Shown in pieces: positions 37,059-46,794 of a stretch of 64,000 nucleotides of DNA. The DNA lies in contig JANTQF010000179.1 of assembly GCA_032988165.1 (NCBI GenBank), positions 1-64,000 of the forward strand. The letters run 5' to 3'. The position numbers and the translations under genes were made by a program. Below the pieces are notes generated by a model. The model did no database searches. It saw only the letters and a program-made list of their open reading frames with translations, and was not told where the DNA came from. The stretch's first letter is position 1. The number at the start of each line of letters is the position of its first letter. The DNA is from Emmonsiellopsis sp. PD_33 (lineage: Eukaryota > Ascomycota > Eurotiomycetes > Onygenales > Ajellomycetaceae).

Positions 37059-38483
37059 ATGCCACCAATCACCCAGAGCACCGTCACCCACCAACGCCCC
37101 CATTACAAAATCGCCTCGATACCTGCGGACGGCATCGGGCCCGAGGTGATAGAGGCGGGTATCACGGTGTTAAACAAACTCGCCTCCACGCTGAAGACGT
37201 TTGATATCTCCTTTGAAGACTTCGAGTGGAGCAGTGCCTACTATAAGAAACATGGCAAGTATCTGCCGGACGATGCGCTGAGGACGTTGAAAAGGTTCGA
37301 TGCCATCTTGTTCGGGGCGGTGGGGGCTCCTGGTATGTTTGTTTTATATTGTTGTTTTAAAGTAAATATGTGAGGTGGTTTTTATTGTTGGTCCCATGTA
37401 TTTTAGTAGCAGAATGATTTAAGGAGATTTCGGGAGTGTCGGTGGGTTGGGATGGGGGGTGTCCTGGGAGATGGTTATCCCATGTTGGCTATCCGCTCAC
37501 CATTGATTATTACAGATGTCCCGGATCACATCTCCCTCTGGGGTCTCCGTCTCGCAATCTGCCAACCACTCCAACAATACGCCAACGTCCGTCCCACAAA
37601 GGTATTCCGCGGTACCCAATCCCCGCTCCGCGGCTGCAAACCCGGCGATCTAGACTGGGTCATCATCCGCGAGAACTCCGAGGGCGAGTATGCCGGCCAC
37701 GGCGGACGCAGTCATGTCGGCAAGCCGTGGGAGGTCTCCACTGACGTTGCCATTTTCACACGCCATGGCGTCGAGCGGTTGATGAAGTTTGCATTTGAGA
37801 CGGCGCAGCGACGCCCGAGGAAGCAGATCACAGTTGTTACGAAGAGTAATGCGCAGCGGAACGGGCTGGTGATGTGGGATGAGGTTGCGGCGGAGGTGGC
37901 GAAGGGGTTTCCTGATGTCAAGTGTGATAAGATGCTGGTAGATGCAATGACGACACGCATGGTGTTGAAGCCGGAGAGTTTGGATACGATTGTTGCGACG
38001 AATTTGGTATGCCTCTGACAGAACCTCGCCCGAAACTGCCATGCTGATGTCTATGTGTCGTGCCGTGCTACAGCATGCCGATATCCTTTCCGACCTTGCA
38101 GCCGCCCTTGCAGGATCAATCGGCATCGCACCAACAAGCAACCTTGATCCCACGCGTGAGAACCCATCAATGTTCGAGCCGATCCATGGATCCGCATTTG
38201 ATATCACTGGAAAGGGCATTGGTAAGCGTAGTAAACCCCCTATTTTTCGACAATCTGCTAACGGTAAATTAAAATAGCCAATCCCGTAGCTACATTCTGG
38301 ACAGCTGCTGAGATGCTTTCCTGGCTAGGCGAGAAGAAAGCTGCCGCAGAACTTTTGGAATGCGTAGAGTCCGTTTGCGAGAGGGGAATAGTAACGCAAG
38401 ACCTAGGCGGGAAAAGTACGACGATTGAAGTGACGAATGCAGTATGTGAGGAGATAGAAAGGCAGTTAGGAGGCGGGAAATGA
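37059..38483 (+). CDS. Tartrate/D-malate dehydrogenase-like enzyme (isopropylmalate-dehydrogenase family)
   Basis: Beta-decarboxylating dehydrogenases of this family oxidise D-malate, tartrate or 3-isopropylmalate with NAD+. Four exons, join(37059..37332, 37516..38006, 38074..38221, 38278..38483), encode 372 residues, close to the family's 350-370. Introns start GTATGT, GTATGC and GTAAGC and end in CAG or TAG. Visible motifs are IPADGIGPEVIEAG at the N-terminus, LFGAVGAPDVPDH, the substrate-binding REN word in IIRENSEGEYAGHGG, TKSNAQRNGLVMWDE, the metal-binding region HADILSDLAAALAGS, and the NAD-site FEPIHGSAFDITGKGIANP. The PDVPDHISLWGLRL and EGEYAGHGG words fit tartrate/D-malate enzymes better than LeuB. 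No neighbouring gene points to a tartrate pathway, so the exact substrate is inferred. Confidence 0.9.
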
Positions 38484-39159
38484 ACTTAAGGCCACTCTTT
38501 GTTCATACTTGCAGAAAGCATAAAATATAAATAGATGCCCCTGGTGAGAGAGCCCACTAGAATAGTTCTATTCCCCACAGCTGGCCGGAACTGGAACTTG
38601 GATAGAGATGAGCTCATAGAGGCGTCAACGTAGTGCGATGAACCTCACGAACAATGCATGTATTATTCGCTCCCCATTTAGATTTTTCCACCGCTGAAAT
38701 ACCCACCTCCTTCCTTTGTGAAGGCGAGCCACGAGCGGGAGCATGAGCCCTGGGGTAGGCATCTTATGGCCGCCTGTCCACTGGCTTGAGAAATTTCGCC
38801 ATCTAATCCCTCAGGGGTGCTTATTTAGCTATCAACCCTTGCCAATACTAAGGTTCTTTGTCCGTTGCTGACCCCATCAAACGGTAGGCATGTACCCCGG
38901 CCGGGGCATTGATATACGGCGTGTATATGCGTATTAGAAGGAATACCAGCATATGATCCCTCAACACGGGGACTGGACTGGTTGATTTCCTGCATCACCC
39001 TAGTAGGACATAAGGAATCCGCATGGAAGTGGTGGGAATAAGGAGTGCTCCAACGTAGTATGTCCGCTCTGACTCCCGCGGTGACAGCTAGATTTAGCAC
39101 GTTGAATCCGTAAATCAAAGAGGTCAAAAAATGTGTAACGCAATACAGGGGTAAAACGT
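38484..39159. other. Gap between dehydrogenase gene and first tRNA
   Basis: The 3' flank of the dehydrogenase gene. I see no gene or repeat in it. Confidence 0.5.
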
Positions 39160-39170
39160 AAAAAAATAAA
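39160..39170 (-). terminator. Pol III terminator of tRNA-Asn copy 1
   Basis: On the minus strand a T-run (seven T, 39160-39166) follows the tRNA 3' end after a short TTTA spacer, the standard RNA polymerase III stop. Confidence 0.8.
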
Positions 39171-39171
39171 C

Positions 39172-39245
39172 CGTCCCCGGGAAGGCTCGAACTTCCAACC
39201 TCTCGATTAACAGTCGAACGCGCTAACCAATTGCGCCACGGAGAC
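39172..39245 (-). tRNA. tRNA-Asn (anticodon GTT), copy 1
   Basis: A 74-nt cloverleaf can be folded. The acceptor arms GTCTCCG and CGGGGAC pair with one G-T wobble, followed by G as discriminator base. The anticodon loop CTGTTAA carries GTT, decoding Asn codons AAC and AAT. The internal promoter boxes are present (A-box GTGGCGCAATTGGTTAGCGC region, B-box GGTTCGA-like GTTCGAGCC). There is no intron. The sequence is identical to the copies at 40457 and 42404. Confidence 0.97.
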
Positions 39246-40456
39246 TTGTTTGATGCTGAATAAGCTGCCCAACGCAAATTTTCCCACGCGGAAATTGGTC
39301 GTCAGATTCGTCCTCTCCGGGGTGTAGGAATTAGGATGGAGTTGAGCGGATGGGCGGTTGAATAATCTAGCTTTGTAGTGCCATTACCTTGATTTGGCTG
39401 TTTTGGTGTAACTATGGGAAATGAACAGCAACCCATGTATCGAAACCTTTGAAATCCTGTAAAGTCAAAAGTTAACCAACCTTTGCTTCCTTCTAGACCG
39501 CATCGACGACTGGCATGGCCAGGTAGAAAAACTGAAGTAGATGATGCATATTTTGAACAGGGATTCCCACATGCTGAACAAGCACCTGCAGAGGATCTTG
39601 CATCCTAGAGGTCTCCCCGCCTGGAAATTAAAAATAATAGCCGCTGGTTTTTTCACCGGTGTTTCTCGACTCTTTGCCCGGGTTTGGTTCGATGCAGGCA
39701 TGCCAGTCAAATCAAGAGTCAATGCAGATAATATCTAGAGGTTTAGTAATGAGAAGTACTAGGTCAATGCGAATTTCTTTCCCATGGCCTACCGTCTAGC
39801 AGGTTGGGGGAGGACATGCCAACCGCCCAATAAAGGCAATCTTGCTCTAACCTATATGTTTTTCCTTGTTGGCAGCAATGAACCCACGCTTCCCAAGGGA
39901 TGCTTGGAATTGACAGGTAAAGGGATAGCAAGAAATGCATAAAGCATTCATAATAGTAATTGATTTGTCCAGAATCTGGCTGCTCTATGTTGCATCATCA
40001 TGACTGCTGACATGTCCGTCTTGATGTACGCACTCGTGGTCGTATTGAGCCTGTATACATGAGTTAGCAATGGACGAAATGTAGTCTGAAGGGCACTTAC
40101 CAAGGAAGCTGCTTATGGCTATCTTGCCCTTCTGTATATCTCGAGTTCGCGGCTTGTTGTTGTCAGCGCGGTTTCCTGAGGCTGAAGAGACATGTTGATT
40201 TGGTGTGTGAGACGCGTTGGCGGGCGATCATTTTGTTTGGGTTGGGTTTTAGGGGCAGTTAAGCATGTTGTCGGGCCTGGGGTGATTGGCATATTTCTCG
40301 CGTAGAGACAGGGTGAGTATTGGCATAAGTTATCTTGAGGTTTGGTAGTGTGAATGTCTTGTTGAAGCCCTCATGGGTCACGATGAGTCGCGTAATTACT
40401 GGTAGTGGCACTAGGCCATAAAGAGCACTAGGAATAATCATGTCTTCCAATAAGAG
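39246..40456. other. Gap between tRNA copies 1 and 2, with one intron-like signal
   Basis: No coding gene is supported. On the minus strand at 40051-40100 there is an almost ideal small intron: donor GTAAGT, branch word GCTAAC and acceptor ATACAG, 50 bp. The only open frame running into it from upstream lacks an ATG and runs out soon after, so it may be part of a non-coding or decayed transcript. Confidence 0.45.
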
Positions 40457-40530
40457 GTCTCCGTGGCGCAATTGGTTAGCGCGTTCGACTGTTAATCGAG
40501 AGGTTGGAAGTTCGAGCCTTCCCGGGGACG
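40457..40530 (+). tRNA. tRNA-Asn (anticodon GTT), copy 2
   Basis: A 74-nt gene on the plus strand, base-for-base identical to the other two. Anticodon GTT within CTGTTAA, intact A and B boxes, no intron, discriminator G. Only the tRNA itself is shared; upstream flanks of the copies differ. Confidence 0.97.
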
Positions 40531-40560
40531 TTTATTATTTTTCTTTTTTCTTTTTTTTCT
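40531..40560 (+). terminator. Pol III terminator of tRNA-Asn copy 2
   Basis: Several T-runs of five to eight follow directly on the tRNA 3' end, as expected for RNA polymerase III termination. Confidence 0.85.
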
Positions 40561-41132
40561 CCCCGCAGAAAATGCTGTTGGAATATCCTCTAGTTCTTCC
40601 TGTCTGTTTCTTTGTTCCTTCCCTCCATTATTCTTGTCTATTTCTCGGACTGGTATCCGTGTGGTTTCGCGGCTACTCTTTTTATAATGTGCAGTTCATT
40701 TACTTGCCATTTCACTCCTACAAAAATACCAATGGTTTGCCCGTCTGAAAATATATCTGTAGCCCGAAGGGCGTCTCTGGCCCTCGCTTTCATCCTCCAA
40801 TTCCCGCGTGAACTACGCACCAGTACCTGCTTTGTTCCGTTCCTCCTGCTGTGGGAGGGTATGGCCCCTGATCATTAGGCCGAACCCCAGTCTCTTTTCT
40901 CTAGTTAGAGTGCATGACTCAACTTCAGTTCGGTATGATACCCTTGCCAGGGATGGTTGTACTCTATATTATATCAATATGACCCCAGTTCCCGGTCGAA
41001 TAGCTTTGCATATGGCTGAAAAGCAGAGTGAAGGTTGCATCTCTGACAGACGCCAAACCAACAGAGCAGCGAGTTCTGCCCAGAGAATGCTTCTTATACA
41101 CTGTATTCGCCGTGATATATGAGCCTAGAAGA
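40561..41132. other. Gap between tRNA copy 2 and the monooxygenase pseudogene
   Basis: No gene or repeat seen. It may contain further decayed sequence of the neighbouring pseudogene that is no longer recognisable. Confidence 0.4.
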
Positions 41133-42003
41133 CTACCGAGAGTAGTTAACTAAGGACGAGAAGTTTCGTCCCGCAATTACGATCTGTTTCAAATGGGTCT
41201 CCATTTCACACCCACAAGCGTCCTCAAACGTCAGCTTCCCCGGTCGTTTATTGCTGGTACTCCAACCAATTCTTTCCTTGAGATCCGCCCTTGCTCTTGC
41301 ACTGGCATCCTGGACCCCTGTTCCTCGCTCTACCCTTATGTGCTGGTATCTCCTCAATGCGACTCGAATCCCCTGATTCCCGCCTGCAAAATGCTCTCTG
41401 GAGAGCACACCATCTTGATATCTGCTGTGTGGAGAAATAAAATCTTGACTCCTTGCATGCAGAAGGTTTTCAACAAGATACCGCGGAGTGGCAGAGATAT
41501 TTCAGCCGTTTTTCGTCAAGCCGTTGTATACAGTGCTGAGTATAATCCATCAGCCCCTGAGAAACACTGGAACAGAACGGGGCGGGCCCGCGGGTGGGGG
41601 CAGTAACACGACACGAGATCCCCGCCGTGGCATGCTCCCATAACCATCTTATCGATCCCATATCCTCCCCAGAATTGGATTATTTCGTTACTAATGAAGT
41701 CTTCTAGGCCAAGCTATAGAGGTTTTCCTGCACCGACGACACAACGATACCAGCAGGAGGTTGAACCTTCAACTTCAGGGGTTATGCCGAAGGGAGAATG
41801 TATTCTTGATCTAATCCCGTCGGCTGCAACGACCAAATCTGCAGTAACAGCGACTCTGTCTTTGAAAACCACGGTGCCATTCTCCGGCTTCACGTTTGTT
41901 GCACAGTGGCTTGTCCTCAGCTCACAAGGGTTACTGATACTCTCCTCCCGCGTTGCTGTATGGAGGAGAGTTTTGTGCATATCCTTCCTTTGGAACGCAT
42001 AAT
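41133..42003 (-). pseudogene. Decayed FAD-dependent monooxygenase (salicylate-hydroxylase type)
   Basis: Read on the minus strand, three blocks resemble flavin monooxygenases of the salicylate-hydroxylase group. Block 1 (about 42003-41714) has AFQRKDMHKTLLHTATREE, ELRTSHCATNV and the FAD-family word ADLVVAADGIRSRIHS, then meets a TAG stop at 41714-41716. The same frame continues past the stop with LGLEDFISNEIIQFWGGYG and DKMVMGACHGGDLVSCYC until about 41595, where similarity is lost. Block 2 (about 41500-41420) shows WNISATP-like and ADIKM-like words in shifted frames, with another stop. Block 3 (41408-41133) has GIRVALRRYQHIRVERGTG and VQDASARARADLKERIG, the usual C-terminal region. The N-terminal nucleotide-binding Rossmann motif and the GDAAH motif region are missing. 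With stops, frame changes and deletions, it cannot encode a working enzyme. Confidence 0.85.
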
Positions 42004-42370
42004 AGTCCTATATTTCACATATGCCCATTCAGAATTACTCTCCAGGTCATACAACCTTCCCCCCCCCACCACCAAAAAAACAACAACAACAACAACTGCA
42101 CCACCCATAAATTATCTGGCGTAACTCACTGATCCGAACCTCTCCTTATACTTCCTCTCCCCTCGAGTTCTAAAACTGAACTCTCCAAGAGGTCCATACA
42201 TAGTACCTACAGTCTTAACTACCAATGACAACCCCCCCTTTTTAAAAGAAACTCTACGCTAACCATCCCCTTCCCCCTCGCCAACCCTAACTTAACCTAA
42301 TCCCCCGCCCTAATGTATGCAATGCAAGTGGACCCCGCCCACCCCACCAGCACCAAAAAAATAAAGAGAT
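42004..42370. other. Gap upstream of the pseudogene
   Basis: C-rich and A-rich short tracts (for example CCCCCCCC near 42059-42066). The missing 5' part of the monooxygenase could not be recognised here. Confidence 0.4.
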
Positions 42371-42387
42371 AAAAAAGAAAAAAGAAA
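42371..42387 (-). terminator. Pol III terminator of tRNA-Asn copy 3
   Basis: On the minus strand two runs of six T lie about 17-33 nt past the tRNA 3' end. The distance is longer than for the other two copies. Confidence 0.65.
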
Positions 42388-42403
42388 TACCGGTTAAATC
42401 AGA

Positions 42404-42477
42404 CGTCCCCGGGAAGGCTCGAACTTCCAACCTCTCGATTAACAGTCGAACGCGCTAACCAATTGCGCCACGGAGAC
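42404..42477 (-). tRNA. tRNA-Asn (anticodon GTT), copy 3
   Basis: The third identical 74-nt tRNA-Asn, on the minus strand, with anticodon GTT, intact internal promoter boxes and no intron. Together the three genes span 3.3 kb in minus, plus, minus order. Confidence 0.97.
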
Positions 42478-42902
42478 TGGTGATTGGTTTGCCTCCCGGG
42501 GCGGGGTGGTTTTCTTCCAATTCTTCGGATAGGGAGGGTTAAAGTTGATTGTGTATTGATGCTGTTTATTGAGGGAACGGAGAGATGGTATTGTTTGAAA
42601 GGGCTTCTGTTGCTTGCTGGATATGATGATGATGATGGTGGGAACTATTGTTGTTTCATGTTTCTTGTCCTAAGCACAGTGGCAGAACTGCATGGAATAT
42701 GTAGACTTTACTCCCATAATAAAACTTGTTGTTGAGATGAAAGAAAGTACGTTTAGCTTGTCTGGTGGGTTGGGAGAAACCTCTGGCCAATAATTCCGGA
42801 ATTGCCATCACTCTGAATAAAAATACAAGAATATCCTCTATATATAAAAAACATAACCAGCTTAAGCCAGTATCATACACAGCATTCTCCCAATATGACG
42901 AA
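42478..42902. other. Gap between tRNA copy 3 and APN1
   Basis: Mostly the 3' flank of APN1 on the minus strand. No gene seen. Confidence 0.5.
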
Positions 42903-44710
42903 TCAATCAGACTCGCCCGAGTCCACATCGACCTTCTTCTTCCTCCCACCCTTCTTCGGCCCCCCTGTTCCCTTAGCCTTCCCATTCGTCGCCCCAAACA
43001 TATCCCGCAAATCCCTCTGCTTCGACTCTTTCTCTTGCTTCTTATCGAACATCCCCTGATGCTTTTCCCGCTCCTCCCTCCCCCGCTCCGACAGCTCAGC
43101 CTCCAGTGCCAAAAATTCCTCACTCTCCACGTCCATTCCGATCAGTGACTCAAGCAGTTTGATCTCCTTGGCCCAGACCGATTTGTCTTCGACCATGACT
43201 GGCTTGCCCGGTTTGGTTTTCTTCGGCGTCCTTTTAGCGCTGGCGTTCTTGGTTGCTGGTTTCGAGTGATCCTCCTTGCACAATCCGTATTCATCGTCCG
43301 GTTGTCCCGTTGCCGCCTCGGTCTCAGATTTCGCGGGGCGGTCAATTGGAGTCTCGAGAATCATGGGAAGCCCTTCTAGTCTCTTCTCATTCATGACATT
43401 ATGGAAGGCCCGTAGACCCAAAAACCCCGTGCCAATATTGGCGTGCAGGTCCCGTCGGCTGCCTAGTGGGGTTTTTGAGTCGTTAAGATGTAGTGCGCGA
43501 AGGTGCTTTAGGCCAATCTCTTCGTCAAATTCTTTCATGAATTTGTTCCACCCCTCGGGACTGCGCAGGTCGTAGCCTGCGGCGAAACTGTGGCAAGTGT
43601 CTACACAGATACCGATGCGCGGATGGTGGACTTCGGGAATGAGAGATAGCAGGGTGCGGAAGTGTGAGAGGGAACCGCCAATTGTTGTCCCGTGGCCACA
43701 CATCGTTTCTAGGACGGGAATGACGGTTTTTGTGGCTTTGAGCGCGTCGACGAGGGCCTTGGCAAGGCGTGAGAGGGAGGAGTCTAGGGTTGTTTGGAGA
43801 GTGGCGCCGGGGCTAGTTGGGGTGTAGGTGTTAGTCTTGACACGATATTTCTTGAAGGAAAAATGAAGAGTGAAAATAAACCACGAATCTGGTATTGGAA
43901 AGGCAACGTACTGGAAATTATATAGCGTAATCCCAAGTTCGTCACAGCGTTTCAAGTCGTCTAAAAAGGATGTGTATGCTTGCTTCGCTTTGGCTGGATC
44001 TTCCTGCGCAAGGTTTACGAGGTACGAGCCGTGTGGGAGGACGTGTCTAGAGCTAAATTTAGCATGTATTCCCCCCCTGATAACCGTAGTAGACGTTTCA
44101 TTTCTTGGGTTTCCTACTTCGAAGCATCGTAGCCGTGATCAGAGCATAGCTTTCTAAACTGGTCGCGGTGATCGGATTGTAAGGGGGGGTTGTCCCATTT
44201 TCGTTGGGACTTGAGGAATAGGGCGAAGGCATTGCCGCTGTATGAAACACACAAGGTCAGATGTCAGAGCCTAACTGGGGGGGTGGAATAGAGGTTGACG
44301 AGGGGGATAGTTACCCTATGTGGTTGCTGTTGGTCACAGCATTGTGGACGCCTGTAAACGAGGTTACGATCAGTCCAACCGTCTTCTGGATCCAGAAAGT
44401 AGAGAATGATATTCAGTACAAAACCAAACAATAACACACCTTTAGCAGCACTAATATGGGCGCCGACGTACATCCGCAGACCCTGTGTTCGCGCGGCGAG
44501 AGGGTTCATCTCCGCAGCCTCCTTGGTCTTCCTCTTTGTTGTCCTTTTTGCTGTCTCTGTAGTGGTTCCTTCAGTCTGTTCGGCCTCTTCCTCTTCTTCA
44601 GCGGCCTCTTCCTGTCCCAATTTCCGCTTCGTGCCGCGGGTTGAGGTTTCTGCTGCTGCTGCTATTGTGTCCGTTTTGGCTACGACGCGGCGAGTTGCTC
44701 GCGCAGGCAT
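42903..44710 (-). CDS. APN1: Apurinic/apyrimidinic endonuclease Apn1 (endonuclease IV family)
   Basis: Apn1 cuts DNA at abasic sites and clears blocked 3' ends in base-excision repair, in nucleus and mitochondria. Five exons, complement(join(42903..43812, 43912..44046, 44118..44237, 44315..44351, 44440..44710)), encode 490 residues. Exon 2 is only 37 bp. Splicing restores ISAAKGVHNAVTNSNHIG, KSQRKWDNPPL, SKHVLPHGSYLVNLA and LYNFHPGATLQT, in order. Metal-ligand motifs of the family are visible: YVGAHIS, LPHGSYL, NFHPG, LETMCGHGTTIGG, GICVDTCHSFAAGYD, LHLNDSKTPLGS, DLHANIGTG and MILETP. The N-terminal 75 residues are acidic then basic (RTTKRKTKEA) and the C-terminal 110 residues are Lys-rich (PKKGGRKKKVD), both likely localisation or DNA-contact tails absent from the bacterial enzyme. 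Confidence 0.96.
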
Positions 44711-45229
44711 TGTAGCTTTTTGGCTGGAGAGGAATTGAAGAAGCGACCTCGGGAGTTAAAGCGATGTAAAGACTGAAGGCGGAAACGGATTGCTCATGTA
44801 TGTGTGAGGATGAGAGTCAGTGGAAGTTGAGGCGAGAGCTGTGGTCAGTCCAAGCTGTGTCGCGTCAACCGAGAAAGAACGGACGCGCGTGGTAGAGCTC
44901 CATTTTGGCGCTAGCCTGGATAGGCAATATTGATTTTTGGCGGGATAGGATGGCTCTCCTGAACCGACCCCTATCCATTCATAGACGTTAGTAAGTTTAC
45001 TCTTGTTGCTTCTTTAAAAGGCATTTCAATACAATAATATATATTTATAATATCGTTTCTGGGTTTTAGCTAAGGACTGTTATAATATGAGAGTGCATAT
45101 TCACAACTTGAAGGAATGGGGATCAGCCAAGGAACGTGGACGAAATAAACCAGGCAAAACGTCGGACATAGCTAAGCATTGCGAATCAAGAGAGGAAACC
45201 GACGGAGAAGATATATATGCATCGGCCCA
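44711..45229. promoter_or_regulatory. APN1 promoter / 3' flank of hydrolase gene
   Basis: 519 bp between two genes on the same strand. AT-rich near 45020-45080. No specific element could be assigned. Confidence 0.4.
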
Positions 45230-45973
45230 CTAATCGTACAGGAACTGCCTGAACCAACTAACAGCGGCATTTTTCCCTCTAGCCATGGCCTCCCGCTCTT
45301 CGGGGACCTTGTCGTGGCCACGCACAAGACAACCATGCTGCATGCGTGGGAAATGTTGATAGTCAAACGGCACACCCAGCTTCGGAACTGTTTCGAACGT
45401 GTAGAGCTTCAATTCGGGCGTGTACGTAGTGTCAATCTCGGTCGACAGAACTTGCACCGGCACAGCGACCTCGTCTATATCTTGCTTCGTCAAGTACGCC
45501 GGATGGCCTGAAATGATGCAGTCCACCAGCGGCGGCTGGTGTTCCTTGGCACCCAGTCGAAAAACCGCCCAACCCCCAAAGCAAAATCCCACCGCCCCGA
45601 CCTTTTTGTACGTCTGCCGCAATGCCTTGGCACACTCCAAGATCTCGGGTTCGCGGATTTCGCGCGTGTTTCTAGTCTTGAATCCTGCTGTGTCTAGCTC
45701 GTCGAATCTTTCATTTATGATCGCTTCAGCAGATAGTACTTCACCGCCAAAGAAGTCAGGTACGTAGACTGTTGCGTTGGCCTCGCGCGCGTAGTGGTCT
45801 GCCAGCAAGCGGGCGTTGGGGAATGTCCAGCCAAAGGCGTCATGAATGTGAAGCACCGCGCGGTCAGGGTTGTCGCCCGTGATATAGGCGTCGTTGCCAC
45901 CAAGTTTGCCAATGCGGCCGGCTGGGGTGCCGTCCCATTCAAAGCCTTTGAGGCAGCATGAGGAGAACGACAT
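45230..45973 (-). CDS. Dienelactone hydrolase family protein
   Basis: Alpha/beta hydrolase of the dienelactone hydrolase group; bacterial members open dienelactones in chloroaromatic breakdown, while fungal members are mostly uncharacterised. A single exon of 247 residues, the usual size. The nucleophile motif GFCFGGWAV puts the catalytic Cys near residue 131; Asp near 181 (STEIDTTYTP) and His near 213 (RMQHGCLVRG) complete the Cys-Asp-His triad. Other typical words are VLHIHDAFGWTFPNARLLAD and ATVYVPDFFGGE. The ATG at 45973 (MSFSSCCLKGFEWDG) is preferred over one five codons upstream because it begins at the family's usual start. Physiological substrate unknown. It sits head-to-head with BUB1. 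Confidence 0.93.
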   Translation of the reverse strand: MSFSSCCLKGFEWDGTPAGRIGKLGGNDAYITGDNPDRAVLHIHDAFGWTFPNARLLADHYAREANATVYVPDFFGGEVLSAEAIINERFDELDTAGFKTRNTREIREPEILECAKALRQTYKKVGAVGFCFGGWAVFRLGAKEHQPPLVDCIISGHPAYLTKQDIDEVAVPVQVLSTEIDTTYTPELKLYTFETVPKLGVPFDYQHFPRMQHGCLVRGHDKVPEEREAMARGKNAAVSWFRQFLYD

Positions 45974-46794
45974 AGTGGTAGAGAGCACGCAGGTGAGGTA
46001 TTTGTGGGTTAGTGGAGAAAATTCAGAGGAGCCTGAAATTCCGTGTTGGAGAGGGGGGGAGTATATGAGTTATACAGAGGGTTTCTGTACGCTAGGGGAT
46101 TCAAATACCCCCTCTCTCCCAGGGGGACTGCGGGTTATATCCCGGCATGCGTATCAAACCCGCAATACGATTGCACCGCCCAGCACCATGCTTCTTTGGC
46201 TTAGTTGGCGTGTAGATATCGGGACGTGTGACATTATTTAATGCAATCTCCGATTTATCCTAGGATGGCGCAAATCCTATTGTCGTGTATGATAAGAATG
46301 AGATTAAAAAAACGGTGTGGCATAGTTCATACGAATGAGTTTCATCATCTCGATCTTGCCCCGTGTTTCTGGGGTAGCGGCATGCCGGCGTCGTAGATAG
46401 TAATCCTTGGAGTCATTAGCTGCTGACATTGTCATTTTGGGAGGAGGCATACAGACCACTACTTGATCCCTGAACATAGCAAGACGCGCCTGTGCTAGAC
46501 TGCCAGTAAAAGGACTTGGGATGAAAAGAAGGGAGTCTGGGGATCTTGATAGCTTGAAAGGTTGACTAAGCGGCCTACCACGTGACTGTTGTCAGGGCAA
46601 CGACGTTCATGTTGATCATCGAGCAAAAACGACAAACATCAAAGTCAACCACGACGAAATCAACATCTCCGCGTCTCCCCATCGACTTCACGTCCTGGCC
46701 TGGCGTCCTACTAACGTTTAGGTTTATTTTAGCTACCTATCACTTGAGATCCCATGAACACATCCTCCGCCTCACAATAATTCCTACACCCACA
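45974..46794. promoter_or_regulatory. Divergent promoter region of hydrolase gene and BUB1
   Basis: 821 bp between two outward-facing start codons. An in-frame ATG at 46582 opens 71 extra codons before the chosen BUB1 start with no conserved sequence, so the 3' part is more likely a 5' leader. No TATA box stands out. Confidence 0.45.

Noticed and set aside
38825..39277. 150-codon minus-strand frame across tRNA-Asn copy 1
   Set aside because: Runs straight through the tRNA gene; a similar peptide appears at copy 2 simply because the tRNA sequence is the same.
46582..46794. 71-codon N-terminal extension of BUB1
   Set aside because: In frame and open, but its sequence is unlike any part of Bub1 and would push the first KEN box far from the N-terminus; treated as leader.
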